Numbered from the stretch's first letter, positions 39,205 to 49,310 are shown. The stretch: 64,000 nucleotides of DNA from Sepiola atlantica (GCA_963556195.1 OY744521.1:129868288-129932287); one strand, 5' to 3'. Numbers and translations: made by a program. The notes: generated by a model not told the origin, from the letters alone.

Positions 39205-39208
<4 letters not shown>

Positions 39209-39403
39209 ACAGAAATTCAGATTATGTGGAAAACATAAGCTGAAGAGAGCCAGATGGTTAAGTCCTTCTGAGTTTGAAACTGACGTTACTAATGTTGTTC
39301 TAATTTTTCTGTACCAAAAAATAAATAAATATTACTCTCTTAATTCTGATCCTTAATTAATCGAGCACTCTTCTGGGATTTTTCCAACCATATTATAAAA
39401 AAG

Positions 39404-39404
<1 letters not shown>

Positions 39405-39449
<45 letters not shown>
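39405..39449. repeat. (TA)n microsatellite
   Basis: Uninterrupted TA run. The 39450-40147 stretch after it is AT-rich and shows no gene. Confidence 0.97.
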
Positions 39450-39452
<3 letters not shown>

Positions 39453-40147
39453 TGTAATCCGAGGCAGGAGCAATATGATATAGGTACCGGAAGGTGGAAC
39501 AGATGAACAAAAATAAATGAAAAGAGAAAATAAGAATGGAATCTCAAATCAATGTATTAATATTTCACGTAAAACAGATTAAATACCAGAACAGTAAATA
39601 GAGAAAGTTTACTGTCAAGCAATTAAAATGTTCCGGAAAAGGTAAACTTTAATTTTCGAGAGCGGGACCTCTCATTATCAAAAAATCAAACATTTGACTG
39701 AGTTGTCGAAACAGCGAGATGGAAAAAACTATTGACGAAATACCGCAGAGAATTCATGGAAGATACGCAGAAAATTAGCTTAGATAAGCTAATTGGATAT
39801 CAATATTAATTATTCCTATCATAATTTAATTGTATAATTATTCAGCTTAAAGCTTGTCATCTAATTAATATTTGTTTATTTATATACTTTATTATTATTA
39901 TTTAATTATTATTTTCTATTTGATTTTTTTCCTTTTTCTTTTTTAATTCAATTTTAATTTTAAATTTGATAAATTTGAGCCGTTAATATGTTACAGGGAA
40001 ACGAACCGTCAAGGGGAGGCAACTGTGAAATCCAGAATCTGGTTAAAATAATTTTAATTCAAAACTGAAATCAATTGTGAAATAAAAGGTAACTTTATAG
40101 TAATAAGAATTATGACATCCAAAGAAGATCAAGACTAAATTGAATGA

Positions 40148-40171
<24 letters not shown>
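40148..40171. repeat. (TA)n tract at the 3' end of the hammerhead array
   Basis: Short TA run that directly adjoins the minus-strand 3' end of the tandem array. Confidence 0.95.
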
Positions 40172-40178
<7 letters not shown>

Positions 40179-40194
40179 TTGTTGTTGTTTATTA

Positions 40195-40246
40195 TCTATG
40201 TACGTATACGTTTCGTCCCTTTTCAATCAGGACTCGTCAGCATAGA
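40195..40246 (-). ncRNA. Type I hammerhead ribozyme, copy 1
   Basis: Minus strand, 5' to 3': stem I TCTATG (40246-40241), CTGACGA (40240-40234), stem II GTCCT/GGGAC with one U-G pair and a 9-nt loop, GAAA (40214-40211), stem III CG/CG closed by a TATA loop, then U16.1 and A17 (40202, 40201) and the second stem I strand CATAGA (40200-40195), a perfect 6-bp match. All conserved core residues are present. Predicted cleavage lies after A at 40201. The two-base-pair stem III is typical of retroelement hammerheads, which often work as dimers. Confidence 0.88.
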
Positions 40247-40532
40247 GATATGACTATTCACTACCGGTCGTACGATTCGAAACCCTGGATTACAAGTATT
40301 TTTCAACTCACTTCCAACGTCTTTAACCGCGCGCCCAATATTTGAATAGCCGATAAACAATGATAATTTAACACATATAAAAGCGGCTTGATGTCGAGGC
40401 ATTCTACTTCTATTAAAGAAGGAATGATGCATATAAAGCAAGTGACGTCATGCTGTGTTTGTACTACCATTTAGAGTGCTCTACTTATTTTACGAGGAGC
40501 GACAAATATAAAATATTTGTTATTGTTTATTA

Positions 40533-40584
40533 TCTATGTACGTATACGTTTCGTCCCTTTTCAATCAGGACTCATCAGCATAGA
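40533..40584 (-). ncRNA. Type I hammerhead ribozyme, copy 2
   Basis: Same structure as copy 1, but with CTGATGA in the core instead of CTGACGA; this position (N in CUGANGA) is free to vary. Predicted cleavage lies after A at 40539. Confidence 0.88.
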
Positions 40585-40870
40585 GATATGACTATTCACT
40601 ACCGGTCGTACGATTCGAAACCCTGGATTACAAGTATTTTTCAACTCACTTCCAACGTCGTTAACCGCGCGCCCAATATTTGAATAGCCGATAAACAATG
40701 ATAATTTAACACATATAAAAGCGGCTTGATGTCGAGGCATTCTACTTCTATTAAAGAAGGAATGATGCATATAAAGCAAGTGACGTCATGCTGTGTTTGT
40801 ACTACCATTTAGAGTGCTCTACTTATTTTACGAGGAGCGACAAATATAAAATATTTGTTATTGTTTATTA

Positions 40871-40922
40871 TCTATGTACGTATACGTTTCGTCCCTTTTC
40901 AATCAGGACTCATCAGCATAGA
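40871..40922 (-). ncRNA. Type I hammerhead ribozyme, copy 3
   Basis: Same sequence and pairing as copy 2. Predicted cleavage lies after A at 40877. Confidence 0.88.
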
Positions 40923-41159
40923 GATATGACTATTCACTACCGGTCGTACGATTCGAAACCCTGGATTACAAGTATTTTTCAACTCACGCCCAATGAAACA
41001 AGTAATTAGATACCAGGCAAAAACTAATACATGCTCAAATATTTTTCTACCTTATTCGACAGAGAGCACCTGGAACTGTACATAGTAGCAGTAAACGTTT
41101 GAAACCCTGATATTTTACACTAATTATTATTTCTTGATTTTGTATGATCCTTCTCTCTC

Positions 41160-41251
<92 letters not shown>

Positions 41252-41254
41252 TAT
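41160..41254. repeat. (TA)n microsatellite
   Basis: Nearly pure TA with two TACATA interruptions. The 40996-41159 spacer shows nothing recognisable. Confidence 0.97.
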
Positions 41255-41479
41255 TCTCTTGATTCTACTTTCCATTATGAAGCGACTTATTTTGTAATTC
41301 ACTAGAATGAAACTATTCAATATTATCTCGCATAGGTCGATCAAGACCTTCTGGCAGTAGTCTTCATTATTAATCATAAAGTGTATATTTACTTATTTCA
41401 TGTCTGTGTACACATTAAAACACACACATATATAGAGCGAGATAGTTTTAATTATCTACTAGACATAACTCTCAGCTGT

Positions 41480-41655
41480 TTTCGGTCTCTCTGTACAAGG
41501 GTGTGTCAGGATAAATAGGCATGATGGTACTTCATCCTACAAGTATTCAAAATATGCTGGTGCTAACCCTCGATCTCTATATGAGACAATAGATATTCAA
41601 ATATTCCAGTTAAGTTCTCTTTACCTGTCAAACATTGAGTCATCTAAGAGATTAA
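41480..41655 (+). repeat. Dispersed repeat family A copy, diverged
   Basis: Contains CTCGATCTCTATATGAGA and TTTACCTGTCAAACATTGAG, matching 38208-38282. Confidence 0.6.
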
Positions 41656-41656
41656 G

Positions 41657-41659
<3 letters not shown>

Positions 41660-41716
<57 letters not shown>
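41660..41716. repeat. (TA)n tract on the 5' side of the second hammerhead element
   Basis: Uninterrupted TA run that ends where the 282-bp unit begins. Confidence 0.97.
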
Positions 41717-41719
<3 letters not shown>

Positions 41720-41721
41720 TC

Positions 41722-42046
41722 TGTAGGTAATAAACATTTTAATATTTAATAAAACATATTTATTGTTAAAAGCCGCTTTAAAGATGTAATAGTCTCGAAA
41801 GTACAGTACCGTGAAATTGATATAAGTTGGTTGTCATTTGCGACAAAGCGAGTTCCGCTCGAGCGTTGAACACTGTTCACAAAAAATAATGCTTTCGTCT
41901 CGTAATTTTAGCCTTAATTTATTAGCTGCGTTCGATCCCATGCGACTGCCTACAATCACCACTCCTGCACTGATGAGGGCAAAAAGCCCGAAACGATATC
42001 GTCTGTAGGTAATAAACACTTTAATATTTAATAAAAAATATTTATA
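41722..42046 (+). mobile_element. Retrozyme-like element, 282-bp unit plus partial second copy
   Basis: One full unit (41722-42003) is followed by the first 43 bp of a second (42004-42046); TGTAGGTAATAAACA begins both. The hammerhead lies at the unit junction, and the first copy starts exactly at the base that follows the predicted cleavage site in the second. That is what reverse transcription of a cleaved or circular hammerhead RNA would give. (TA)n tracts border both sides. A decayed relative in reverse orientation is at 2126-2680. The tail (GGTAATAAAC) resembles that of the 338-bp family (GATAATAAAC), so the two are probably related. Confidence 0.8.
41964..42009 (+). ncRNA. Type I hammerhead ribozyme
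   Basis: Stem I CCTGCA (41964-41969), CTGATGA (41970-41976), stem II GGGC/GCCC with AAAAA loop (41977-41989), GAAA (41990-41993), stem III CG/CG with ATAT loop, T and C at 42002-42003 as U16.1 and C17, then stem I TGTAGG (42004-42009) pairing over 6 bp with one G-U. Every core residue is present. Predicted cleavage follows C at 42003 (GUC). Confidence 0.9.
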
Positions 42047-42047
42047 G

Positions 42048-42098
<51 letters not shown>
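42047..42098. repeat. (TA)n tract on the 3' side of the hammerhead element
   Basis: TA run directly continuing the element tail. Confidence 0.97.
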
Positions 42099-42101
<3 letters not shown>

Positions 42102-42356
42102 TCGGCATGGCTGTGAATGAAAAAGGCAAAAATGAAAAAAAGCGATTTTAGTTAAAACGTTATCAGCACCAGTTCAAGGAAATTGGGTGATAGTTGGTAG
42201 TTATTATTTTTATTTCTATTTTTAGCTTAGGGAAAGAAATAGTACCTGGGTCATTTGTCCAAAAACCCAGCGTGATCGATAGTGAAGATTGGAATGCGGC
42301 GGAAGTCTGAACTTATTGTCATGTTTCGAATTAAATAGGAAAGAAGAAAGAAAAAC

Positions 42357-42359
<3 letters not shown>

Positions 42360-42429
<70 letters not shown>
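42360..42429. repeat. (TA)n microsatellite
   Basis: Uninterrupted TA run. The 42099-42359 stretch before it is non-coding. Confidence 0.97.
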
Positions 42430-42432
<3 letters not shown>

Positions 42433-43019
42433 CCGACAATTAGTTGTGTATGATCAGTTGAACATACGTTTATTTTACTGATAGGTTGGATAAACTGTGA
42501 ATTTATACATTTCCATTGGTATGCACGATTGAACACACTAGATCCGATAGTCACCAATTGATTCCATTACACCAACTACTCATGTCCTAGAACCTAAACA
42601 AAGAAATAAGTTTATAAATATTAATTCGAAAGTAATTTCGGTATATTTGATTGTATGATGACATTAAATGTGAATAAATAGCTAGGTTGGACAGCCAAAC
42701 ATATGTGAAAAAGAAAACATACAGGAAACAGAGAGTAAGTGATAACCGCTTTTTGGGTAGTTAGAGTTCGTGTTTGGCAAAGAAAATGGAGCTACATAAT
42801 TAACAAGATTGAACATTTAATATTGGCACATTTTCGCTACTTTGTGTTCGCCTCAGTGAACTGATATTCCGCAATAGAACCGTGTACCCTCTAACACAAC
42901 AGGGTACACTTTTCGATTATTAATATTAGTGAAGCATTGTAAGTTAGATTAATTCGAATTTACATTGATATTATCCAAACTCAAAACATTGGTTCAATGT
43001 GATGTAACGTGCAATTGCC
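42430..43019. other. Unannotated region
   Basis: Nothing recognised. Confidence 0.5.
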
Positions 43020-43420
43020 AGCGTTTTATCACCTTTCGTGACTCTACCCACGAGGGAAAATAAACAGGACACCAAGTTTCAAGAAACACGACGCTACTCA
43101 CAGCCACAAGGCTACGCCGGCCGTGACACCCAATATGTTTATTTCTTTTTCTCACGAAGCCTGCGTGACTCTCGACATTCTTGATCGTTTGGCAAGACGC
43201 GCGAACAAAATGCGCGGGTTACGAGACGAGTTGATCTCTGACAGCTTTACGCATCCGGTTTCCCGCGTTGGTGTGTTATTGGAAAAAGCTACTAGAAACA
43301 TATCGAAAGACACGGGACACACGAGAAGCTTTAGTCGGTCTCTTGTTATAAGTTAAGAGCGTGGAAAAGATGAGTATTCGAAGCCGAACAGGCACGGGTG
43401 AAACTTGATACCCGTTTGGC
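43020..43420. other. GC-richer block of unknown origin
   Basis: About 400 bp with distinctly higher GC and several CpG-containing words (CGCGCG, GCCGGCC) in an AT-rich setting. A 77-codon plus-strand frame (43123-43356) runs through it, but I recognise neither the protein nor a repeat. It may be a dispersed repeat or a decayed gene. Confidence 0.35.
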
Positions 43421-43898
43421 CTTTCACCGCAAAATTCCAGTATTTAAACGTCCAATATTTGCTTCTGATATGCATAAATGACGGAATAAAATATACAGCA
43501 CTAATCCTTACACGCGTGGATATAGAGGATACTTTTTTTTATATCTGTTAACTACCTGGTGACAAACATCCCTGTTTATATGATAATTTTATTTCTAACT
43601 GTGAGCCGACGATGATATTGCGACTCATTAAAAATAGTAAAACGATATATAGTTAGGAAGCTCTGTGCAATATTCGATATTCGACAGAAGGTTATTCAAA
43701 ACGTCGATGAGAATAAATAACAATTATTGCATTACTTCAATCCGTCTTTACTGATGTTCTATCTCAATTTGTAGTAGAAAATGTATAGCGTGTATAATTG
43801 GCCAAGTGAATAGCGTTGCACATTATATTGACTTCACATCCACGCATATCTGTTGTTACCATGTACGCATAAATAATGGTGATAATAGTATGTCTCAA
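43421..43898. other. Unannotated region
   Basis: Nothing recognised. Confidence 0.5.
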
Positions 43899-44210
43899 GA
43901 CTATATTCAATTCAATTCAATTAATTTGTCCAAAAATCAAACAAGCATGATTCAATTGCCATGTCAGGAAAGAGTGGTAGAAATGTGCACAGAAGAGAAT
44001 ACAGTAGCCCAACACGTGTTTAAATTCACCTTGAATCGTTGCGTTTGTAGCGCATTTATTACCTCTCTAGGGAGTCTATTCCAAGGTCCAGGGATCTTTA
44101 TTGAGAAAGCGACGCTCCTCGAAATCGGCGTAGCGAAATCAGAAACAGTCACCATGACGACCACATTGAACTTGGAGAAAAGAAAAAGACACACGGAGCA
44201 AGATCACGTG
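43899..44210 (-). pseudogene. LINE ORF2 C-terminal relic
   Basis: The minus strand reads FATPISRSVAFSIKIPGPWN, then RLPREVINALQTQRFKVNLN and a histidine-poor end. This matches the terminal F..S.....WN.LP......FK..V pattern of CR1/Jockey-type ORF2. 5'-truncated. A sister copy lies at 44690-45260 in the same orientation. Confidence 0.7.
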
Positions 44211-44689
44211 AATAGAGAAGTTGTTCCGATCCGGTGATGTTATTTTTATTCGTTGATCGGTGTCCCCAATTTAGAGACTTTCCTGTTGGATTTGGAGATT
44301 TCGTTTTGTATCTAGCTTGTAAAACTTCGATCTAGCGTCTAGCGGTGGTTTTCTGTAAAATCTGGAGATTTTATTTGCCACACCAGAAATTTCAGATAGC
44401 GGATAGCAAACAAAGAGACGCTTTTGGGTTACACCAACACCAACAAGTATCTACAAGTTACACATCGCAACAAGAAGACTGGTTTGAAAATGAAAAAAAT
44501 CCCGACGACCTTCTTACAATAGCTGGATTTTTAATAATGAAGATTGATTTATTAATGTTGTGACTTTATGATGAGCAAAGATCGCAACTCAGTCCTCATA
44601 CTAAATATGATATACACCCTTGACCTTGCAAATTATTTGCAAATAAATATTAAAATAAACCATTTATGACTTTTCAATTCAATGTAATT

Positions 44690-45260
44690 CAATTGGATTA
44701 ATTAGGTAAAACATCAAAACAAGCATGTTTCAGTTGCCATATAGAGAAAGGGTGCTAGAAATTTACACAATAAGGATACAGTAGCCCATGCACCTGTCAA
44801 AATTTACCTTGAATTGCTGCGTTGTGGGCGCATTATTACATCTCTTAAGAGTCTATTCCAAGGTCCACGGATCCGTATTGAGAAGGCTGCCCTCCTCCGG
44901 TTCAATCAAAATAAGTGGTGAAATAGTTACGTGTGGTATCCGCATAGACTTCTTTCTGGTGCAGGAGTGATTAATAGGTCCTGAGGTATATCGTAATAAC
45001 CATGGAGAAGATTGTAGTCCAAAATTAGATAACTGCGTCACTGTCGGCGCTGAAGAGAGAATATATGTTTCATGAGTCGGCTTTCATAGGGAAACTCCCA
45101 CAGACCCTCCGCCATTCGAGTAGTTATCTTTTGAACTCTATCCAGATGCTGGATATCACGTATTAGATATAGAGCAGAGACCTGGACACCATAATCTAAC
45201 AGTGGTCTGACGAGGGATACATAAAGTGAGAGACATATTTCAGGGGTGAGTTTGCATTTA
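44690..45260 (-). pseudogene. LINE ORF2 RT C-terminal relic, second copy
   Basis: The minus strand reads TPEICLSLYVSLVRPLLDYG (45245-45190), then IRDIQHLDRVQKITTRMAEG and LILDYNLLHGYYDI, the standard post-palm region of this LINE group (family pattern ...LVRPLLEYG...LERVQR.ATRLV.G). The 3' part (44905-44720) parallels the copy at 43899-44210. It has frameshifts and is 5'-truncated. Confidence 0.8.
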
Positions 45261-45944
45261 GACTATATGAATGTTATATATAAAATAGCAATATGTGTTT
45301 AATTAATAGTATCCAATGAATAGTTTACAGTATTATGATTCGATTTTTATGTTATTTGCCCAAATCGTTGATATGCCGTAAAACAGGAAAAACAAACGAA
45401 CACGCATAATAAGTTAACATTTTAAATGGAAAAGTTAAGCAAGTTATAAGTATGATCCTTTGATCTGGTAAATTCTATGCCTGGTTAATCATTGATCAAT
45501 ATACAGCTAATCTTGAAACATATGTGAATCCGTTGGTGTATTTTGGGTATGCATTGTTCCGACATCAATATAAAAGTAGCAAGTACCGTGTCTCGGCTTT
45601 GCCCGAAAGAAATATAAAATAATAATTTTATTTAAGAAATATTAGTATTAAAGTATTATTTCTGGAAAAAAAATCAGAAAAGAACCCATTTCACTGTAAA
45701 TAATTGAGGTGATTTAAATAGGATTTATTGATATTTTGGCGTTGACAGGGGAAATATAAAACAATGATTTAATTTAATGAAAATTAATATTAGAGTATCA
45801 ATAGAAAGACATATAAAATAACTTCTTTCACTTTAAGTGATTCAAATAAGATTTGTTAAATAAGTATTTATTGTTTGAAATCAAACAAAATTAAGAAATG
45901 AGTTTACTGTTAACTGACCGAGAAGTGTGCGCTCATTTTACGTT
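45261..45944. other. Unannotated; possible Helitron-like end
   Basis: At 45577-45606 the minus strand has GGGCAAAGCCGAGACACGG and then TACTTGCTA. The CCG/CGG hairpin and CTA near the end recall Helitron termini, and a related motif is at 18200-18217. Weak. Confidence 0.3.
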
Positions 45945-46052
45945 AACTGTATATAGGAAAGTGATCGCCACTCTATAATAAAAAATGTTTCATTTAAAAA
46001 AAAATCCTTTCCTTCGAATATTTATATTTAAAATGTTTACATGTAATCAACC
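45945..46052 (+). repeat. Dispersed repeat, diverged copy of the arm at 46626
   Basis: Shares GGAAA(G/T)GATC(G/C)(C/T)CACT and TGTTTACATGTAAT with 46596-46700, in the same orientation. Confidence 0.6.
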
Positions 46053-46625
46053 AAAGTAAGTAATATCTGATTTTTTCTTTTAGTTGGGGGTAGGTGTGGT
46101 GGTGATGTTAAAAAAGCGTTTGTAAAAAATTCTAATCTTTTTGTTAACAACAAAATTCTTAAAAAAACAATTGTTTTAGCTTCGTCGTAACCTTATACAT
46201 ACTAATTTGCGACGTATTTTTGTTATTGGAAAGAATTTCTGTATTTGTAAACAACAAAATAATTCTTGGAAACCAAATTGTTTCCGTTTTGTCGTAACAT
46301 ATATCTACTAATTTGTGACCTAGTGTGTGAATAAACACAATTTGATATTTGTAAACTGTTGTAAAGGTCATGATTGGCATAAATACGAAACTAATATAAA
46401 GGGAAGTAATCAGGTATTGACTATATACGAAAGTACGTATATAAGACGGGCAGTCATATCTGGAAGTGAGCGAAGAGTAAACGTCTCTACTTCCTATTTG
46501 AGGAGCTTACCTCACCGGAAACAGATACTATGATGAAGGAAATTTAGAAATCAGTATACCGCTAAGTGGCCATAAAGTGGGTTCTCATTTTACAATAAAT
46601 TTATATAAGGAAATGATCCTCCACT

Positions 46626-47016
46626 ACAAAAATTGATAATATAAAAAAGTGTTTTAAAATTCTTTCTTCGCGGATATTTTTTCAAGCTGTTTACATGTAA
46701 TTACCGCCATATAATGGAATCGTATTTTTATAGAGGCTAAAGGTACCACTACTAAAAACTGAAATGTAAGTATACTAGGCCAACAAATGGTAATTAAACG
46801 AACTTATTCTTAAGTGTGACCTTTTTACTAGTGCTTGTATAGAGATAGTTTTCTCACGATCTAACTATATTTTGAGAAAGCACTTTAGTATAGTTAGTCT
46901 TCTGAAAAAAGTATAAATACGACTCCATTATATGGCGGTAATTACATGTAAACAGACTGGAAAAATATCCGCGAAGAGAGAATTCTAAAACACTTTCTAA
47001 TGTTATAGATTTTTGT
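46626..47016. mobile_element. Short inverted-repeat element
   Basis: The left arm (46626-46732) and the reverse complement of the right arm (46911-47016) agree at roughly 88% over about 105 bp, including TTACATGTAATTACCGCCAT and TATAATGGARTCGTATTT. The 178-bp centre has no coding potential. No target duplication was found. It could be a MITE or two opposed copies of one repeat, since a third arm-like copy lies at 45945-46052. Confidence 0.7.
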
Positions 47017-47035
47017 TGAACACGTGACTCGTGTT

Positions 47036-47160
47036 TCGAGATTTCGAATCCTGCGACCGGATTGAATAATTAACGTTACACTGATGATTCCGGAAGGATT
47101 AAACCTATACGTATATAGATAAACAAATATTTAAAATTATTTGTCGCTCCCAATTTCATG
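47036..47160 (+). mobile_element. Decayed copy of the 338-bp hammerhead family (left half)
   Basis: TTTCGAATCCTGCGACCGG, the hammerhead relic and a TTATTTGTCGCTCC tail follow the same order as the 40-kb array read on its ribozyme strand. The sequence stops at the LINE poly(T) at 47162. Confidence 0.7.
47075..47119 (+). ncRNA. Degenerate hammerhead ribozyme
   Basis: CTGATGA (47081-47087), stem II TTCC/GGAA-type, TAAA (47100-47103) where GAAA is required, then C.TATACGTA. Stem I and stem III each have mismatches. Inactive relic. Confidence 0.6.
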
Positions 47161-47178
47161 CTTTTTTTTTTTTTTTTT
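47161..47178. repeat. Poly(T), the poly(A) tail of the minus-strand LINE
   Basis: A T run at the 3' side of the LINE reading frame, consistent with a retrotransposition tail. Confidence 0.7.
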
Positions 47179-47230
47179 ACATGATTCATCCCAAACAAGG
47201 CAGGACGCCACTGTAAACGTAAGGGGCTAC

Positions 47231-49310
47231 TCAGAAAAAGGAAAAGGGGAGAAGGATTGGTGGTTCAGCTAAAATTGGGATCTGAGCGGCGAGATGTCTG
47301 TTTACATTAGTTTTAAATTTCTGCATGTCAGTACTGTCGGGGAAACAGGGGGCAGGGAGGGAGTTCCAGAGGCCAGCAGCACGAGGAAAGAAGCTATTTG
47401 AGTAGAATGCTCTCCGGCATCTGGGGACCTCCACAGTGAATGAATGAGATTTAGTAGAATGTCGAGTTAGTCTAGTGAATTTACGTCGAGGGGGAACCAG
47501 AGTAGCCACCTCATCGGAGCATAATCCATTGAAGTATTTGTAAAACAAACACAAGGATGCCACATTGCGGCGATGGGACAGGGGCTGGAGTTTAGCTGAC
47601 AGTGAGGGACCTATTAGGTTGACTACTCTTTTTTGGACTTTGTCAAGGAGGGAGAGACTAGTAGATGATGCACCAGCCCAGATGTGTCAACAATACTCCA
47701 TGCATGGGCGAATGGTGGCTTTGTAGAGATACAGGATAATGTCAGGTGTAAGGAGTCCACTAGCACGGTAGAGGGAGCCAACCTTCTTTGCGGCAGCTTT
47801 GGCAATGTCTTCAATGTATGTGTTCCAATTCATGTTACCTGTGAAGGTTAGGCCAAGGAGTTTGAATGATGAACTCTCAGGTAGGGTGTTATTTGCCATG
47901 ACAATCTGTGGATGGAGAGGCTTCTTGTAGTTGTTGAAGGAAAGGAGCTTAGTCTTTGCGGCATTAAAAGTCACCAACAATTTCTGTATCAAATCCACTA
48001 CAGCCTGCCGGTCATTTTCTAAGGATTTAGCCATTGCCTCATATATGATCGCGTCTGTTTTGCCAACATGGCGAGAGTAAAGCGTGGTGTCGTCAGCAAA
48101 TGAACCAATCTCAGACACTATGTCATCAGGGAGATCGTTTATATAGATCAGGAACAACAAAGGTCCAAGAATAGATCCCTGGGGCACACCAGCATTTATG
48201 TCATGTTGCTTAGATGAACGGCCATCGAGGACAACCTGGATTTTTCTTTAGTTTAGGAAGGATCTAATTATATTAAGTAGTTGCCCAGTAATACCGTATG
48301 AGCGTATTTTCAGGAGAAGCCCTTTATGCCATACCTTGTCAAAGGCCTTGGATATATCAAGCGCTACTGCCCTAGCTTCACCTGCCTTGTCGAGAGTATG
48401 ATACATGCGTTCAGAGATGACCGTTAAGATGTCTGCAGTAGATCGTGCTTGTCTAAATCCATACTGGCGGTCAGATAGAAGTTTAGCATTAACTAAGTGA
48501 CGTACTATCGCTAGATTGATTAAGGATTCAAAGATTTTGGCAAAGATCAGCAGTAGACTGATTGGGCGGTAGTTCTGAGGGTCGGTTCTATTCCCAGAAC
48601 TCTTGTAGACTGGTACCACAGAGGCAATTTTCCAGCTATCGGGGAAGCAAGATTCGGCTAGGCATTTATTGTAAAGTTTGGAGAGGACAGGGGCAAGTTC
48701 AGCAGAGCATTTCTTTATTGCTATTACAGGTATAAGATCAGGCCCACAAGCTTTAGAGATGTCAAGGCTTTTTATGATGTCTCTGACCTGGGATGTGGTG
48801 ATGACCAGGTTATCAAGTGTGGCTTCAGTCCGCAATGGTAATTCAGGGAGAGGGTGGTTACCTGAGTCTAAAGTAGAGTTAGAAGCGAAACGCTGTGCAA
48901 GTAGTTCAGCCTTATTAGTGGCCGTGCAAACGACATCATTGTGGTTTGAATGTGGGGGAATCGTAGATTGACCATTATTCATTACACTATTGTAGATTTT
49001 CCAGAAATCGCGAGTACCTAGTTTCTGTGACTGGATGCGTTTTTTTGTTAACTTATTATACCTTCTCTTCGCTTCGCCTATCACAGCCTTGCAATTGTTT
49101 CTTGACTCTATAAATTTATGCCTATTAGTAGCTGACTTTACGAAATGCTTGTTGCCTCTCAGAAATGGCAGCTGCACATTCCGAAGTGAACCATTGAGGA
49201 GAGTGGGGCTTGCTTGGCACTCTAGTGAGTAGTATTAACACACACGTAAAAATCATAGCTTTAATGCAGGTTGCTTCCTTAGTTGAACACTGTTGATGTC
49301 GCCTGCCCAT
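47231..49310 (-). pseudogene. CR1/Jockey-type LINE ORF2, RT domain nearly complete
   Basis: This is the best-preserved LINE in the window. On the minus strand the pieces run in order: a linker (HSPQWFTSECAAAISERQQA, 49210-49150); after a frameshift at about 49135, TRDFWKIYNSVMNNGQSTIP; RT fingers (FPDSWKIASVVPVYKSSGNR, QNYRPISLL); motif A (ALDISKAFDKVWHKGL, near 48350); after a frameshift in 48188-48248, MPQGSILGPLLFLIYINDLP (48187) and motif C FADDTTLYS (near 48095); then the thumb, RPCMEYC, and the C-terminus SFFPRAAGLWNSLPAPCFPD with FKTNVNRHLA (47330-47270). A TGA at about 47685 interrupts the last segment. The APE endonuclease is missing: the copy is 5'-truncated near 49315. Only about four disabling changes suggest a fairly recent insertion. 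It sits between two halves of a hammerhead repeat. Confidence 0.9.

Larger units (their letters stand above)
40171..40995 (-). mobile_element. Retrozyme-like tandem array, 338-bp units with hammerhead ribozymes
   Basis: About 2.4 head-to-tail copies of a 338-bp unit; the ribozymes start at 40195, 40533 and 40871, exactly 338 bp apart, and the copies are nearly identical apart from a few substitutions and a ~20-bp deletion in the right partial copy. Each unit carries a complete type I hammerhead on the minus strand, so a minus-strand transcript should self-cleave into 338-nt monomers. Tandem hammerhead repeats of a few hundred bp match animal retrozymes, non-autonomous retroelements with circular RNA intermediates. 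Each full inter-ribozyme unit contains TGACGTCA (40443-40450 and 40781-40788), a palindromic CRE-type site. The array has no coding capacity for its own mobilisation. The retrozyme label is inference from ribozyme type plus unit structure. Confidence 0.85.

Noticed and set aside
40450..40683. 77-codon plus-strand ORF in the hammerhead array
   Set aside because: Antisense to the ribozyme strand and repeated only because the units are near-identical.
40171..40995. CRISPR-like or simple satellite array
   Set aside because: Units are 338 bp without short-repeat/spacer structure, and only about 2.4 copies are present; the complete ribozymes give a better explanation.
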